This document shows, piece after piece, positions 26,771 through 36,172 of a stretch of 64,000 bases of DNA. The notes beneath the pieces were generated by a model, which was not told the origin of the DNA, did not search any database, and saw only the letters and a list, made by a program, of their open reading frames with translations. This DNA comes from Fidelibacterota bacterium. GTDB taxonomy: Bacteria > Fidelibacterota > UBA8477 > JABMPR01. A program made the position numbers and the translations under genes. Where the stretch lies: the NCBI GenBank assembly GCA_018673925.1, contig JABHBL010000015.1, positions 1 to 64,000 on the forward strand, in the 5' to 3' direction. The stretch's first letter is position 1, and every line of letters begins with the position of its first letter.

Positions 26771-27787
26771 TCACTCAATATATCCATGTGGATTGTTGGA
26801 TTGCCAGCGCCAGGCATCAATGCACATTTCTTTAAGTCCTTTGGTGGCTTTCCAGCCAAGAACATCAGCTGCTTTTTGGGTATCAGCATAACATTCGGCA
26901 ATATCACCTGCGCGTCGATCAACAATCTGATATGGCACAGCCTGACCAGAAGCTGATTCAAAGGCTTTAACCATCTCGAGGACGCTGTACCCCTGACCCG
27001 TACCCAAATTTACAGTCACAAGTCCCGGTTTTGTCATCAAGTGGTCCAGGGCTTTTAGATGTCCCTTAGCCAGATCTACGACATGGATATAGTCTCGCAC
27101 ACCTGTCCCATCACGGGTTTGGTAGTCATCTCCGTATATGGATAACTTTTCTAACTTGCCTACTGCGACCTGGGAAATGTAGGGCATGAGATTATTTGGG
27201 GTCCCATTGGGATCTTCACCAATTTGCCCGCTTCCATGGGCACCGACTGGATTAAAATATCTTAAAAGTGCAATATCCCACCCTGCATCGGAGACATACA
27301 GATCACCCAACATTTCTTCAATGATCAATTTTGAACGCCCATAAGGATTGGTGGCTGAAACGGGAAAATCTTCCGTAATTGGAACTGAGCTTGGATCCCC
27401 GTACACCGTCGCGGAAGATGAAAACACCAGACGTTTTACGCCGTTTGCTTCCATTTCTTCCAACAAGTTCAGGGTTCCAGCAAGATTGTTCTGATAATAC
27501 TTCAACGGAATTTCCACCGATTCGCCCACAGCCTTCAGGCCAGCAAAATGGATAACCGCATCAATATGATGATTTAGGAAGGGGGTTGATAAAGCCTCTC
27601 TATCCAGGAGATCTAATTCGTAAAAAACCGGCAATTTCCCCGTGAGTGCTTCTACACGGCGGAGTGACTCCAGACTGCTATTGGAAAGATTATCAACAAC
27701 AATAACCTCATCTCCTTGTGTGAGTAATTCCAGGACCGTGTGACTACCGATATAACCTGCTCCACCAGTTACGAGGATTGTAGACAT
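26771..27787 (-). CDS. galE: UDP-glucose 4-epimerase
   Basis: 338 residues, the standard GalE length. The NAD-binding [10 protein letters not shown] at the N-terminus, the catalytic Tyr-x3-Lys in NPYGRSK, Ser in FSSSATVYG, and RYFNPVGAH are all present. It interconverts UDP-glucose and UDP-galactose (or the N-acetyl forms) for polysaccharide synthesis. No other gal genes are adjacent; it stands alone between topA and an acyl-CoA dehydrogenase. Confidence 0.96.
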   Translation of the reverse strand: MSTILVTGGAGYIGSHTVLELLTQGDEVIVVDNLSNSSLESLRRVEALTGKLPVFYELDLLDREALSTPFLNHHIDAVIHFAGLKAVGESVEIPLKYYQNNLAGTLNLLEEMEANGVKRLVFSSSATVYGDPSSVPITEDFPVSATNPYGRSKLIIEEMLGDLYVSDAGWDIALLRYFNPVGAHGSGQIGEDPNGTPNNLMPYISQVAVGKLEKLSIYGDDYQTRDGTGVRDYIHVVDLAKGHLKALDHLMTKPGLVTVNLGTGQGYSVLEMVKAFESASGQAVPYQIVDRRAGDIAECYADTQKAADVLGWKATKGLKEMCIDAWRWQSNNPHGYIE

Positions 27788-27851
27788 AGATTTTCTTTCT
27801 CTCTAAAATTCAACATGTATATGTTTCAAACAACTCTGAGGATATAATGTT

Positions 27852-29027
27852 TCAACGATATGCAGGGATGCCGGTAATACTTTCACCAACAACCAGCGTG
27901 TGCATCTCATGAGTACCCTCATATGTGAGCACAGATTCGAGATTGGCTGCATGTCTCATGGAAACATACTCGTCAGTTATGCCACTGGCACCTAAAATGC
28001 TGCGAGCCGAGCGGGCAATCTCAATGGCCATACGGACATTGTTCATTTTAACCAGACTCACCTGTTTATGATTCAAGGTCTCTCTATCTTTGAGGCGACC
28101 AAGTTGGAGCGTTAAAAATTGTGCCTTGGTAATTTCATTCAGCATTTCAGCCAATTTTTGCTGAGTCAGTTGAAAGGCGGCAATTGGTTTATCAAATTGA
28201 ATTCTGGTTTTAGCATATTCCACGGCTTCTTCATAACAGGCAATAGCTGACCCCATGACACCCCAGTTTATTCCATAGCGAGCTTGAGTCAGACAGCTGA
28301 GCGGTGCTCTAAGTCCATCTGCTTCAGGTAGTTGATTTTCCAGTGGAATCTCACAGTTGTTTAATACAATTTCTCCTGTTACTGAAGCTCTCAGTGACAA
28401 TTTACCTTTTATTTCTGGGGTCTCAAATCCGGGTGTCCCTCGTTCAACCAGGAATCCTCTAACCTCTCCTGCCTCATCTTTGGCCCAGATTATCGCGACA
28501 TCAGCAACCGGTGAGTTGGTAATCCACATCTTGGTGCCATTTAGGATGAATTTATCAGCCTCTTGCTTTACGCGAGTAATCATTCCACCTGGATTTGAGC
28601 CATAATCCGGCTCTGTGAGTCCAAAGCATCCAATTATTTCACCTGACGCAAGCAAGGGGAGCCATTTCTCTTTCTGTTCATCTGAACCATACTTCCAGAT
28701 AGGCCACATGACCAGAGAACCCTGGACAGAAGCAAAACTGCGCAATCCGGAATCACCGCGTTCCAGTTCCTGCATCATGAGACCGTAGGCCACACCATTG
28801 ATTCCTGCAGTACCGTATTTTTCAGGTAGCGTGGAACCAAAGAAACCCATTTCTCCCATTTCTTTTTGCAATTCGAAAGGGAAAGTACCTTCTCTATAGT
28901 GGCTTGAAATAAGGGGGTAAAATCGATTCTTCACCCAATCATTGGTCATATTTTGGATAGCAATCTCTTCTTCAGAGAGCAATGCTGATAAATCAAAAAA
29001 ATCCGGGCCAACTAATTTTAATGCCAT
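27852..29027 (-). CDS. Glutaryl-CoA dehydrogenase-like acyl-CoA dehydrogenase
   Basis: 391 residues from MALKLVG, chosen because TTGGAGAG lies just before it and family members start near this point; the frame runs 41 codons further into the divergent promoter region. FGLTEPDYGSNPGGM, MWITNSP and the C-terminal block ILGASGITDEY, NLESVLTYEGTHEMH and ITGIPAY match glutaryl-CoA dehydrogenases, with the catalytic Glu in TYEGTHE. It would oxidise (and possibly decarboxylate) glutaryl-CoA from lysine or aromatic degradation, with ETF as acceptor. Whether it decarboxylates cannot be told from sequence. Confidence 0.88.
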   Translation of the reverse strand: MALKLVGPDFFDLSALLSEEEIAIQNMTNDWVKNRFYPLISSHYREGTFPFELQKEMGEMGFFGSTLPEKYGTAGINGVAYGLMMQELERGDSGLRSFASVQGSLVMWPIWKYGSDEQKEKWLPLLASGEIIGCFGLTEPDYGSNPGGMITRVKQEADKFILNGTKMWITNSPVADVAIIWAKDEAGEVRGFLVERGTPGFETPEIKGKLSLRASVTGEIVLNNCEIPLENQLPEADGLRAPLSCLTQARYGINWGVMGSAIACYEEAVEYAKTRIQFDKPIAAFQLTQQKLAEMLNEITKAQFLTLQLGRLKDRETLNHKQVSLVKMNNVRMAIEIARSARSILGASGITDEYVSMRHAANLESVLTYEGTHEMHTLVVGESITGIPAYR

Positions 29028-29101
29028 GAAGGCTCTCCAATTCCAGCCGCAAAGGTAAACGCTGTAAAAATCAGGCAAACAAAAAACAGCCCTGCGTATT
29101 A

Positions 29102-29139
29102 TGTCATATATCATTTCTTTCTGCTTGTGCGTCATATAT
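29102..29139. promoter_or_regulatory. Direct repeat in divergent promoter region
   Basis: GTCATATAT occurs at 29103-29111 and again near 29131-29139, in the 121 bp between the glutaryl-CoA-dehydrogenase-like gene and the divergent ABC transporter gene. It could be a regulator site or part of facing promoters. The evidence is only the repetition and position. Confidence 0.3.
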
Positions 29140-29148
29140 AATTGGTCC

Positions 29149-29886
29149 ATGGAAAATGACGTGCTGTTTCAGTTTAAAAACGTGCACCTGAGGGTTGATG
29201 ATAATCATATCCTCCAGGGACTTGAATTCAATATCTCTAAGGGTGAGTTTGTTTCTGTTATTGGCGCTTCAGGTGCTGGGAAAAGTTCCCTACTCAGGAT
29301 GTTTAATGCCCTGACCAGCCCCAGTGAGGGCTACATCACTTTTCGGGGTATTGAAATTGATTCAGATATACAAGCACTCAGGAAAAATGTGGGGGTTCTC
29401 TTTCAAAACCCAGTGGTTTTTGAAGGTACAGTTAGGGAAAATTTATTGATCGCAGGCCGCTGGGATCAGACTATCTCTCAAACCTTGGATCATGAAATCC
29501 AGACCGCTCTGGATCAAGTCGGTCTGGTCAATATCAAATTGACCCATCACGCCAAGGATCTATCAGGTGGAGAGCAGCAAAGACTGGCACTTGCCCGGAC
29601 CCTCCTGAACCACCCCCAGGTTCTTCTTCTGGATGAACCTACCTCAAACCTGGACCCCAAACTTGCTCGGGAAATCATGGACCAGATCGAAGAACTCAGG
29701 GAAGCTTTAAATTTAACGGTAATTGCAGTTTCCCATGATCATATGCTCATGCGTCGATATGCCAAACGAGTCATCATTCTATCACACGGAAAAATTATCG
29801 GTGATGGTGATTTTAAAACACTGGATAAATCACACGCCTTTGAAGATGCTGGTTTGTTAAAAAATGAGGTCAATGATGCGACCTGA
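29149..29886 (+). CDS. fetA: ABC transporter ATPase, FetA/YbbL-like
   Basis: 245 residues from MENDVLFQF. Codons further upstream are open but overlap the promoter region. Walker A is GASGAGKSS, the signature LSGGEQQRLALA, Walker B LLLDEPTSNLD, and the switch His is in AVSHDH. The partner permease overlapping its 3' end is of the FetB (UPF0014) family, so the pair resembles E. coli FetAB, reported to export iron and protect against oxidative stress. The Shine-Dalgarno is weak. Confidence 0.87.
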   Translation: MENDVLFQFKNVHLRVDDNHILQGLEFNISKGEFVSVIGASGAGKSSLLRMFNALTSPSEGYITFRGIEIDSDIQALRKNVGVLFQNPVVFEGTVRENLLIAGRWDQTISQTLDHEIQTALDQVGLVNIKLTHHAKDLSGGEQQRLALARTLLNHPQVLLLDEPTSNLDPKLAREIMDQIEELREALNLTVIAVSHDHMLMRRYAKRVIILSHGKIIGDGDFKTLDKSHAFEDAGLLKNEVNDAT

Positions 29887-30679
29887 TTTTTACGTCTTGA
29901 GTTGGAATGATTTACTGGTATCGCTCCTGTTTATTGCATTTTCGCTATTTCTAATCAAAAAATGGAAACTGGGTCTGGAGAACACGCTCCTGATTGGTAC
30001 GTTGCGTACGTTTGTTCAGTTGACCCTCATGGGTTATGTACTCACCTGGTTTTTTGACCAACAGCATTGGGCATTCATGCTCATGTTGCTTTTTCTCATG
30101 ATCTTGATTGCCAGTTATGAGGGGACCAGACGACAGAAGCAGGTAATCCCTCACTTCTTCCCGGCCATGTTGGTGGCCCTACTGGGTTCGGCCATCCTCA
30201 TTTTGGGGACAATCCTACTCTTTATTCTGGATGTTGAGCCTTGGTTTTCACCATATGCTGCCATTCCTATTGGCGGAATGATTATTGGTAATGGACTCAA
30301 TTCAACTGCTTTGACTGCAAATCGGTTTGTAGGTGAGATGAAACACCGGGAGAAGGAGATTGAAACCCTGCTGGCCCTTGGTGCCACTCCAAAACTGGCT
30401 GTCTATGATGCCATGAAGGCTTCAATTCATGCCGCATTAATCCCCAACATCAATGCCATGATGACGGTGGGATTGGTACAACTCCCCGGTGTGATGACAG
30501 GTCAAATTCTGGCTGGAATTGATCCCATTATTGCCGTGCGGTATCAGATCATGATTATGTATATGTGGTTCACAACAGCAACCCTGGCCAACATGATCAT
30601 GCTGGCCATTGTATACCGTCAATATTTTACATCAAAATTACAGCTCAGGCGCGAGCTGCTGAGGGAAAATAAGGCTTAG
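29876..30679 (+). CDS. fetB: ABC transporter permease, FetB/YbbM (UPF0014) family
   Basis: 267 residues from MRPDFYV, chosen because GAGG lies six bases upstream inside fetA; ATGs three and twelve bases earlier are possible. About seven membrane helices. The UPF0014 signatures are IPIGGMIIGNGLNSTAL, ETLLALGATP and IPNINAMMTVGLVQLPGVM. It forms an inner-membrane iron-efflux-type transporter with FetA (family knowledge; metal inferred). The gene overlaps fetA by 11 bp, and its stop codon overlaps that of the converging PC4-like gene. Confidence 0.9.
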   Translation: MRPDFYVLSWNDLLVSLLFIAFSLFLIKKWKLGLENTLLIGTLRTFVQLTLMGYVLTWFFDQQHWAFMLMLLFLMILIASYEGTRRQKQVIPHFFPAMLVALLGSAILILGTILLFILDVEPWFSPYAAIPIGGMIIGNGLNSTALTANRFVGEMKHREKEIETLLALGATPKLAVYDAMKASIHAALIPNINAMMTVGLVQLPGVMTGQILAGIDPIIAVRYQIMIMYMWFTTATLANMIMLAIVYRQYFTSKLQLRRELLRENKA

Positions 30680-30906
30680 ATTAAACCTTCTTCACCGAGA
30701 AATTTGTTGGCTTCTTCAACATGCTTTTTGAAATCTTCCCACAAAGCAGGGGCAACTGTGATACCCTTCTGAGTTGGACGCCACTCATCTTCGTCAGCCA
30801 GGTAATGAATTCTAAAATCAACATAGGTACGGCCCTTGAATTCTTTTACCTGAATAAGAATTTTTTCTGTTTCACTACGCTCTACTTCACCAATAATCTT
30901 TTCCAT
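30676..30906 (-). CDS. PC4/p15-like single-stranded DNA-binding protein
   Basis: 76 residues. The stretch KILIQVKEFKGRTYVDFRIHY followed by WRPTQKGITV resembles the beta-sheet of the PC4 transcriptional coactivator fold, which occurs in bacteria as small homodimers that bind single-stranded nucleic acid. AAGGAT precedes the ATG. The stop overlaps that of fetB. A role in transcription or DNA repair is inferred from fold only. Confidence 0.82.
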   Translation of the reverse strand: MEKIIGEVERSETEKILIQVKEFKGRTYVDFRIHYLADEDEWRPTQKGITVAPALWEDFKKHVEEANKFLGEEGLI

Positions 30907-30933
30907 TTATTTATCCTTTTCTTAGTTCCAAAT

Positions 30934-31290
30934 TTACTTACTTGATGTTCCCCATTTTTCATCGAATTCGTTTGGAGTGAAACCAAATGAACCAACATCT
31001 CCCTTCACGATAAAAGGTCTTTTGATAAGGTTGGAATCTTGAAGCATCAGCTCAATCGCTCTGGCCTTATCTGGAAGATTTTTTCCTAACTTTAACTCAC
31101 GATAAATAGCTGATCGAGAGTTCAAATGGGGTTTGACATCGTTGGCATCTATGAATTTTTCCAAAAGTTCGCGACTAGGAGGGCTATTTATGATATCCAC
31201 CTTCTCAAACTCAACCTTACTTTCATTCAGATAAATCTGTGCCTTTTTACAGGTGCCACATGTTTTTTTATCAAAGAATGTTGGCTTCAT
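30934..31290 (-). CDS. ArsC/Spx-family thioredoxin-like protein
   Basis: 118 residues with CGTC near residue 11 and the ArsC-family regions LNSRSAIYRELKLG and LIKRPFIVKGD. The two-cysteine motif matches Spx/MgsR/YffB proteins; the Arg in KRPF is the conserved ArsC/Spx arginine. It could be a glutathione- or thioredoxin-linked reductase or an RNA-polymerase-binding stress regulator. It has no ars neighbours here. AAAGGGA precedes the ATG. Confidence 0.85.
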   Translation of the reverse strand: MKPTFFDKKTCGTCKKAQIYLNESKVEFEKVDIINSPPSRELLEKFIDANDVKPHLNSRSAIYRELKLGKNLPDKARAIELMLQDSNLIKRPFIVKGDVGSFGFTPNEFDEKWGTSSK

Positions 31291-31343
31291 AGCATGTCCC
31301 TTTCCAAATCTTCATCATAAATAATTATAGCCCACACACTTTC

Positions 31344-31619
31344 CTAATACCGAATTTCGAAACTTTTATATTCCCCGCTGTATGAATGAGGCTCATTCTC
31401 GACCCCTTCAACCTGGGACCATCGGTTGCCCACTTTGAGTTCTTTCAAGAAGGAAACGATCAAGCCATAATCTCCTTCGGCAAGTCCCACGACTGAACCA
31501 TCGGAGTTGTTCTTAACCCAACCCGTAAGCCCCAAGTGCTGTGCCGCGGTTCTGACAAAATACCTGAAACCTACCCCTTGAACTTTACCTGATATTCTAA
31601 AGGCAGTCGCTGTATCCAT
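31344..31619 (-). CDS. acyP: Acylphosphatase
   Basis: 91 residues with the diagnostic GKVQGVGFRYFVR (catalytic Arg) and GWVKNNSDGSV (catalytic Asn). It hydrolyses acyl phosphates such as acetyl- or carbamoyl-phosphate. It starts two bases after the nth stop codon, at the end of a polX-nth-acyP operon. Confidence 0.94.
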   Translation of the reverse strand: MDTATAFRISGKVQGVGFRYFVRTAAQHLGLTGWVKNNSDGSVVGLAEGDYGLIVSFLKELKVGNRWSQVEGVENEPHSYSGEYKSFEIRY

Positions 31620-31621
31620 GG

Positions 31622-32290
31622 CTATTTCTTTCTGTTAATCGCTTCATCTGGCAGAACGCTGGGACAAAATTCAGCCAGCACGCAAGCGTGGCATTGGGGA
31701 CGGCGAGCAATGCAAACTGCCCGGCCATGATCAATGACCAGATGAGTGAACATGACCCAGTGTTCCTTTTCAATGATCTTCTGGAGCTCCATTTCAATTT
31801 TTACTGCATCTTTCTGATTGGTCATTCTTAAAAGATTAGCAATACGAATGACATGAGTATCTACTACCAGACCTGGGATATGGAATCCTGTACCCAAAAC
31901 CACATTCGCAGTCTTACGACCCACCCCAGGGAGCTTTACCAGTGCATCCAGGTCTGCTGGGACTTCACCTTGATGCTCCTGCATGAGGGTTTGTACACAG
32001 GCACTCATATTTCTTGATTTGCTATTGAAAAATCCTGTGGATCGCACCAGCTCAGCTAGATGCTCTACCGGTGCACTGGCCATGCTTTGGGCGGTGGGAT
32101 AGTGTTTAAATAAATTGGGGGTAACCTTGTTTACTCTCTCGTCAGTGCACTGGGCTGAAAGCATGGTGGAGATGAGGAGTTGGAAGGGTGATCGATGCTC
32201 GAGACTACATTTTGAATCAGGATAAGTTTCGTATAGGGTCGTGATAATTCGCTGCATCCGGAGCTGTTTGTTTTTCAATGATTCTCTCAT
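31622..32290 (-). CDS. nth: Endonuclease III
   Basis: 222 residues. The helix-hairpin-helix LPGVGRKTANVVL carries the catalytic Lys, VVDTHVIRI the catalytic Asp, and the C-terminal Cys cluster CIARRPQCHACVLAEFC binds a 4Fe-4S cluster. It is a DNA glycosylase and AP lyase for oxidised pyrimidines. Its ATG overlaps the polX stop by four bases. Confidence 0.97.
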   Translation of the reverse strand: MRESLKNKQLRMQRIITTLYETYPDSKCSLEHRSPFQLLISTMLSAQCTDERVNKVTPNLFKHYPTAQSMASAPVEHLAELVRSTGFFNSKSRNMSACVQTLMQEHQGEVPADLDALVKLPGVGRKTANVVLGTGFHIPGLVVDTHVIRIANLLRMTNQKDAVKIEMELQKIIEKEHWVMFTHLVIDHGRAVCIARRPQCHACVLAEFCPSVLPDEAINRKK

Positions 32291-33975
32291 GAGGCTCTCC
32301 GTGTCTGTAAATATTTTTTCATTTCATCCACACCCTTGGCATTGATTACTTCGCCTGATGTAAAACCACCTTTGCGAGCCATACGAACACCAAGCGCGAT
32401 TGAGTCAAGGCCTTTAAGACTATGAGCATCAGGATTAATAGAGATTTTGACACCTTTTTCTCTGGCATATTTCAGATGTTGCCAATCCAAATCAAGTCGC
32501 TTGGGGGTCGTGTTTATCTCAATCAGTTTATCATTTTCAGCAGCCACATCTATGATGGTTGGCATATCTGGGTTGTAGCCAGGTCTGGCCATGAGCATTC
32601 TGCCAGTTGGATGTCCAAGCATGGTGGTAAATGGACTCTGCATAGCTCGGACAATGCGCTCGGTTTGCTTTACAGGATCCAGCTGAAAATGACTGTGGAT
32701 TGAAGCAATCACAAAATCAAAACCCGATAAGAGTTCCTCGTCATAATCCAGACTTCCATCACTCAGAATATCGGCCTCAATACCTTTAAAAATGTGGAAA
32801 TCAGTAAAAGCATCATTGAGTTGATCGATGAGATCCCATTGAGCTTTAACCCGGTCAGGTTTTAAACCATTGGCATAGTACGCTGCTTGTGAATGCTCGC
32901 TGATACCGAGATATTGATATCCTATGATTCTAGCCGCCTCGGCCATTTCCTCAAGAGAGTTGCGACCATCACTCCAGGTGGAATGGGCATGAAAGACACC
33001 TTTTATATCTCCTTGGGCAACCAGCTCAAGATCTTCAGGAAAAGTTGCGTAGACATCTCTCAGCTCAGGTTCAATCCATTGAATACCAATTGATTTACAA
33101 AGGGTTTGTTCAGTTGAAAGCGAGGCATCCCCAGCCTGAGTGAGTGTTTGAATGCTAGCTTCCGCCTCAGTGCCATATTTTTTCTGCAACTGCTGCGCAT
33201 AGACCTCCCCACCAGTTCGAATGAGTTGTTGAGCGTTGAAAGATTCTCGGGCAGATACCCACAGGTGGACGGGCATACCTGAAATGTCCTTAATGATTAG
33301 AGGATGTGAATCAGACACACTACAATCCAATTTATCATTTAATTCATTTATGAGTTCTGATGAATTTGCCAGGACAAGCAGTTCTACGGATTGGATGAGT
33401 TTGTCACCTCTTCTCAGTGTACCCGTCGGTTCAATTCGAGAGATACTTTGCAAGGCTGTTAATTTTTCGATCCAAGTCTGAGCTACGGATAAAGCAGTAT
33501 CTAGATAAAAATCTCTGGCGTGTTTAGTCTGAAAGGTAATAGCATCCAACAGTTTCAGTTGCAGCTTGGGACCAAAACCCTTCATGGCAGTTAATGCATC
33601 AGCTTCACAGGCTAGTTTTAGAGCTTCAACACTGGTGATATCAAATTTTTTCCAGAGCAATTGAACCTTCTTCATGCCCAGACCAGGGAGATCCAACAGA
33701 TCTGTTAATCCTTCAGGAAGTTGTGCTTCCAGCTCCTTTTCCATACCCACAGTTCCTGCCTTGGCAAAATACATGATCACATAGGCTAACTTGGGACCAA
33801 TACCTGGTACATCCTTCAGGCGATCTTCATCAACAAGCACACCCATGTCTTCGTCATGATCTCTGACGATACGCGCCGCCTTCTCAAAACTGCGAATCTT
33901 GAAGGGGTTCTCTTCGAGTAGTGACATCATTGAAGCGAGACGATTTATTTTAACACTGATTTGAGAATTATTCAT
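32287..33975 (-). CDS. polX: PolX-family protein: degenerate polymerase domain plus PHP nuclease
   Basis: 562 residues from MNNSQIS, the usual PolX N-terminus; an ATG 30 bases upstream is also open, and both have weak ribosome sites. Helix-hairpin-helix repeats (DVPGIGPKLA, DLPGLGMKKV) precede the nucleotidyltransferase core. In that core GTLRRGDKLIQSVELLV aligns with the family G-S-x-R-R-G...D-I-D, so both catalytic Asp are Ser and Glu; the third (V-D-L-R-V) is His in VHLWV. The C-terminal PHP domain keeps HAHSTWSDG, SEHS, GIEADIL, SIHSHF, GHPTGR and NPDAH. So polymerase activity is probably lost while the 3'-5' exonuclease/AP-processing domain is likely active. It is co-transcribed with nth. 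Confidence 0.9.
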   Translation of the reverse strand: MNNSQISVKINRLASMMSLLEENPFKIRSFEKAARIVRDHDEDMGVLVDEDRLKDVPGIGPKLAYVIMYFAKAGTVGMEKELEAQLPEGLTDLLDLPGLGMKKVQLLWKKFDITSVEALKLACEADALTAMKGFGPKLQLKLLDAITFQTKHARDFYLDTALSVAQTWIEKLTALQSISRIEPTGTLRRGDKLIQSVELLVLANSSELINELNDKLDCSVSDSHPLIIKDISGMPVHLWVSARESFNAQQLIRTGGEVYAQQLQKKYGTEAEASIQTLTQAGDASLSTEQTLCKSIGIQWIEPELRDVYATFPEDLELVAQGDIKGVFHAHSTWSDGRNSLEEMAEAARIIGYQYLGISEHSQAAYYANGLKPDRVKAQWDLIDQLNDAFTDFHIFKGIEADILSDGSLDYDEELLSGFDFVIASIHSHFQLDPVKQTERIVRAMQSPFTTMLGHPTGRMLMARPGYNPDMPTIIDVAAENDKLIEINTTPKRLDLDWQHLKYAREKGVKISINPDAHSLKGLDSIALGVRMARKGGFTSGEVINAKGVDEMKKYLQTRRAS

Positions 33976-34079
33976 TTCCCAAAATAAATCAGATATGCCA
34001 TTCACGAAGAAAAATTACAGGCAATCTTTTTCAGCTCATGTATGTTTGAAATTGAAGGACCAATAGACATATTGCCAGC

Positions 34080-35075
34080 ATGAACCAACTGAGAATTCAA
34101 CAGAAACGCAAACTTATTAATCTGATCCGTAAATTTTTTACAGATCAGGGATTTTTTGAGTTAGAAACACCCCTCTTGGTACCTTCCCCTGGAATGGAAG
34201 TCCATCTGCACAGTTTCACAACTAAATATGTCAGACATGATGGTACTGAGGAATTCTTACACCTGCCCACTTCACCTGAATTCGCTATCAAAAAGGCTCT
34301 TGGATCCGGCTTTGAGAAAGTATTTGAAATCGCCCGCGTCTTTCGCAATAATGGAGAGCTGGGTCCACAACATCATCCTGAATTCAACATGTTAGAATGG
34401 TATCGGCCAGGCACATATACAGATATCATGGACGATGTAGAGTCTTTGCTTCACTATCTGCATATGCGGTTTGATCCTGAGTTGGATGATTCTGGGTATT
34501 CGTGGTCGACTGTAAAGAGGACATCAATCCAATCTTGTTTTCTGAAGCATGCAGATATTGATCTGAAAAGAGGTATACGTGATCAAACTTATTGGAGCTC
34601 TACTGCAGCAAAAGCATTGGGAGAAGTTGTACCCGAGGATGACAGATTTGAAGATATTTTCTTTCGTCTATGGCTCAAATTAGTTGAGCCACAGCTCGGC
34701 TTGCTCCAACCAGAAATAGTATTTGCCTATCCCGCCACCATGGCTGCCTTATCAAAACTCAAAGCTCCTGAAAATTTCTGGGCGGAGCGGTTTGAACTTT
34801 ACATAAAGGGCATTGAAATTGGAAATGCATTCAGCGAGCTCACTGATCCTGAAGAGCAGTTCAGGCGATTTGAGAGTGCAAATAAGGAACGCAAGGTTTT
34901 GGGTTACCCCCCCCATCCCATCGATCATGATTTGATTGATGCAATTGGAAAAATGCCTCCAACTGGAGGTATTGCAATAGGCGTGGAGCGTTTATTAATG
35001 GTACTTGCTAATGTAAGTGATATCCGAGAATTCTATTTCAGTGCATTTGGAGGAGCCAGTCTCAAAAAGAATTGA
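34080..35075 (+). CDS. epmA: EF-P beta-lysylation-type enzyme EpmA (LysRS paralogue)
   Basis: 331 residues, a class II lysyl-tRNA synthetase catalytic core without the N-terminal anticodon-binding domain, as in EpmA/GenX/PoxA. Motif 2 FRNNGELGPQHHPEFNMLEWY and motif 3 GGIAIGVERLLMV are intact. In E. coli EpmA attaches (R)-beta-lysine to elongation factor P to ease polyproline translation. Neither efp nor epmB is in the window. The last 43 bp overlap the convergent lipoprotein gene. Confidence 0.92.
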   Translation: MNQLRIQQKRKLINLIRKFFTDQGFFELETPLLVPSPGMEVHLHSFTTKYVRHDGTEEFLHLPTSPEFAIKKALGSGFEKVFEIARVFRNNGELGPQHHPEFNMLEWYRPGTYTDIMDDVESLLHYLHMRFDPELDDSGYSWSTVKRTSIQSCFLKHADIDLKRGIRDQTYWSSTAAKALGEVVPEDDRFEDIFFRLWLKLVEPQLGLLQPEIVFAYPATMAALSKLKAPENFWAERFELYIKGIEIGNAFSELTDPEEQFRRFESANKERKVLGYPPHPIDHDLIDAIGKMPPTGGIAIGVERLLMVLANVSDIREFYFSAFGGASLKKN

Positions 35076-36163
35076 ATTGAAGCTCTGGATCCTAAGTTAC
35101 CCAAAACGACATTACCCGCCTCATCACGCCAGTTAGAAACTTCTCGATCCCTGATAGGTAAACTTGACCACACATAGCTACCATAACTATCATTATAAGT
35201 ATTGAGTGTTATTCTGTAGAGTCCTAAAGGAAAGCCCACAGTAAAGTTTTCTTGAAACAAGGGTAGTTCTGAATTTTCATCCAATTGAAAAGCCACTCTA
35301 CTGAAATGATAGAAATCTTTTATTGAATCAGGTCCAAAATATAGCTCTATCTCTACACTGCCAAAGTTTGATTCGATGGGATTGTTCCATGTCAGCAGGG
35401 AGTAATTATTTGAAGGGGACAGGAGTGTATCAGCATCCCAACTAGTATTCTCCCAGGATAAATTTGTAGGTGCCGAAATAATATCAGTTGTTGCTGAGAT
35501 GGTTTGACCATCAGCAGTGGTAATTTCCACCGTATAGGTTTTGTCCGAATCCAATTGGACCGATGCAAATCCAGCGCTTGGAGAATAAGCCCCAAAATAA
35601 TAAGTATTGTATGGATTGGTGGCGGCAACAGAAGGTGGCCCACCAGGTCCGTAACTCTCGTCGAAACTCGCTGCTTTGGATGCCCATTCAAATTCAGCCA
35701 CAAGCAGATGACTATCAGATTCTCGCAGCACTACAGCAGTCATCGTTGAATCATGTATCTGAGGGAGCACCTCATTGTAGTCGTCTACACCAGGCTCGCC
35801 TGGATCCGGGATTCCGTTTCCGCGTCCTTCTGGCTCCTCATCCGGACCTCCAAAACTAATTCCGATATCATCATTCAGCGGCTCACCTTCATCCCACTTA
35901 CCATTCCCGTTAAGGTCAGAGAAAGATTGCCAATCTCCATCGTCGTCTCTATCGTTAAACAGTGATGTATCAGTAACCAGGATAGTTTGATCGACCCGTA
36001 TGATGGAAAGAGAGAAATCCGTAAAATTTAACATGCCCTCAATGCGATATTCCACCTCGTAGTCCTCAAAGTCATCTTTAAAATCGGCAATACTTAATTC
36101 CTGAGTACATCCATAGATTAGAAGACTGAGTGAGAAAATGATGATATGAGAGATTAGTTTCAT
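35033..36163 (-). CDS. Outer-membrane lipoprotein partnered with TonB receptor (DUF4249-like)
   Basis: 376 residues from MKLISHI, chosen because AGGTGA, overlapping the upstream stop, lies five bases before the ATG; a GTG three codons earlier is possible. The signal ends Leu-Ile-Tyr-Gly-Cys. An Asp/Gly-rich stretch (DLNGNGKWDEGEP and similar) resembles EF-hand-like calcium-binding repeats. The rest is beta-rich. Gene order and lipoprotein nature resemble the DUF4249 partners of TonB receptors in Bacteroidota; I am not sure of the family. It is translationally coupled to the receptor gene. Confidence 0.7.
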   Translation of the reverse strand: MKLISHIIIFSLSLLIYGCTQELSIADFKDDFEDYEVEYRIEGMLNFTDFSLSIIRVDQTILVTDTSLFNDRDDDGDWQSFSDLNGNGKWDEGEPLNDDIGISFGGPDEEPEGRGNGIPDPGEPGVDDYNEVLPQIHDSTMTAVVLRESDSHLLVAEFEWASKAASFDESYGPGGPPSVAATNPYNTYYFGAYSPSAGFASVQLDSDKTYTVEITTADGQTISATTDIISAPTNLSWENTSWDADTLLSPSNNYSLLTWNNPIESNFGSVEIELYFGPDSIKDFYHFSRVAFQLDENSELPLFQENFTVGFPLGLYRITLNTYNDSYGSYVWSSLPIRDREVSNWRDEAGNVVLGNLGSRASIQFFLRLAPPNALK

Positions 36164-36172
36164 GACGATCAC

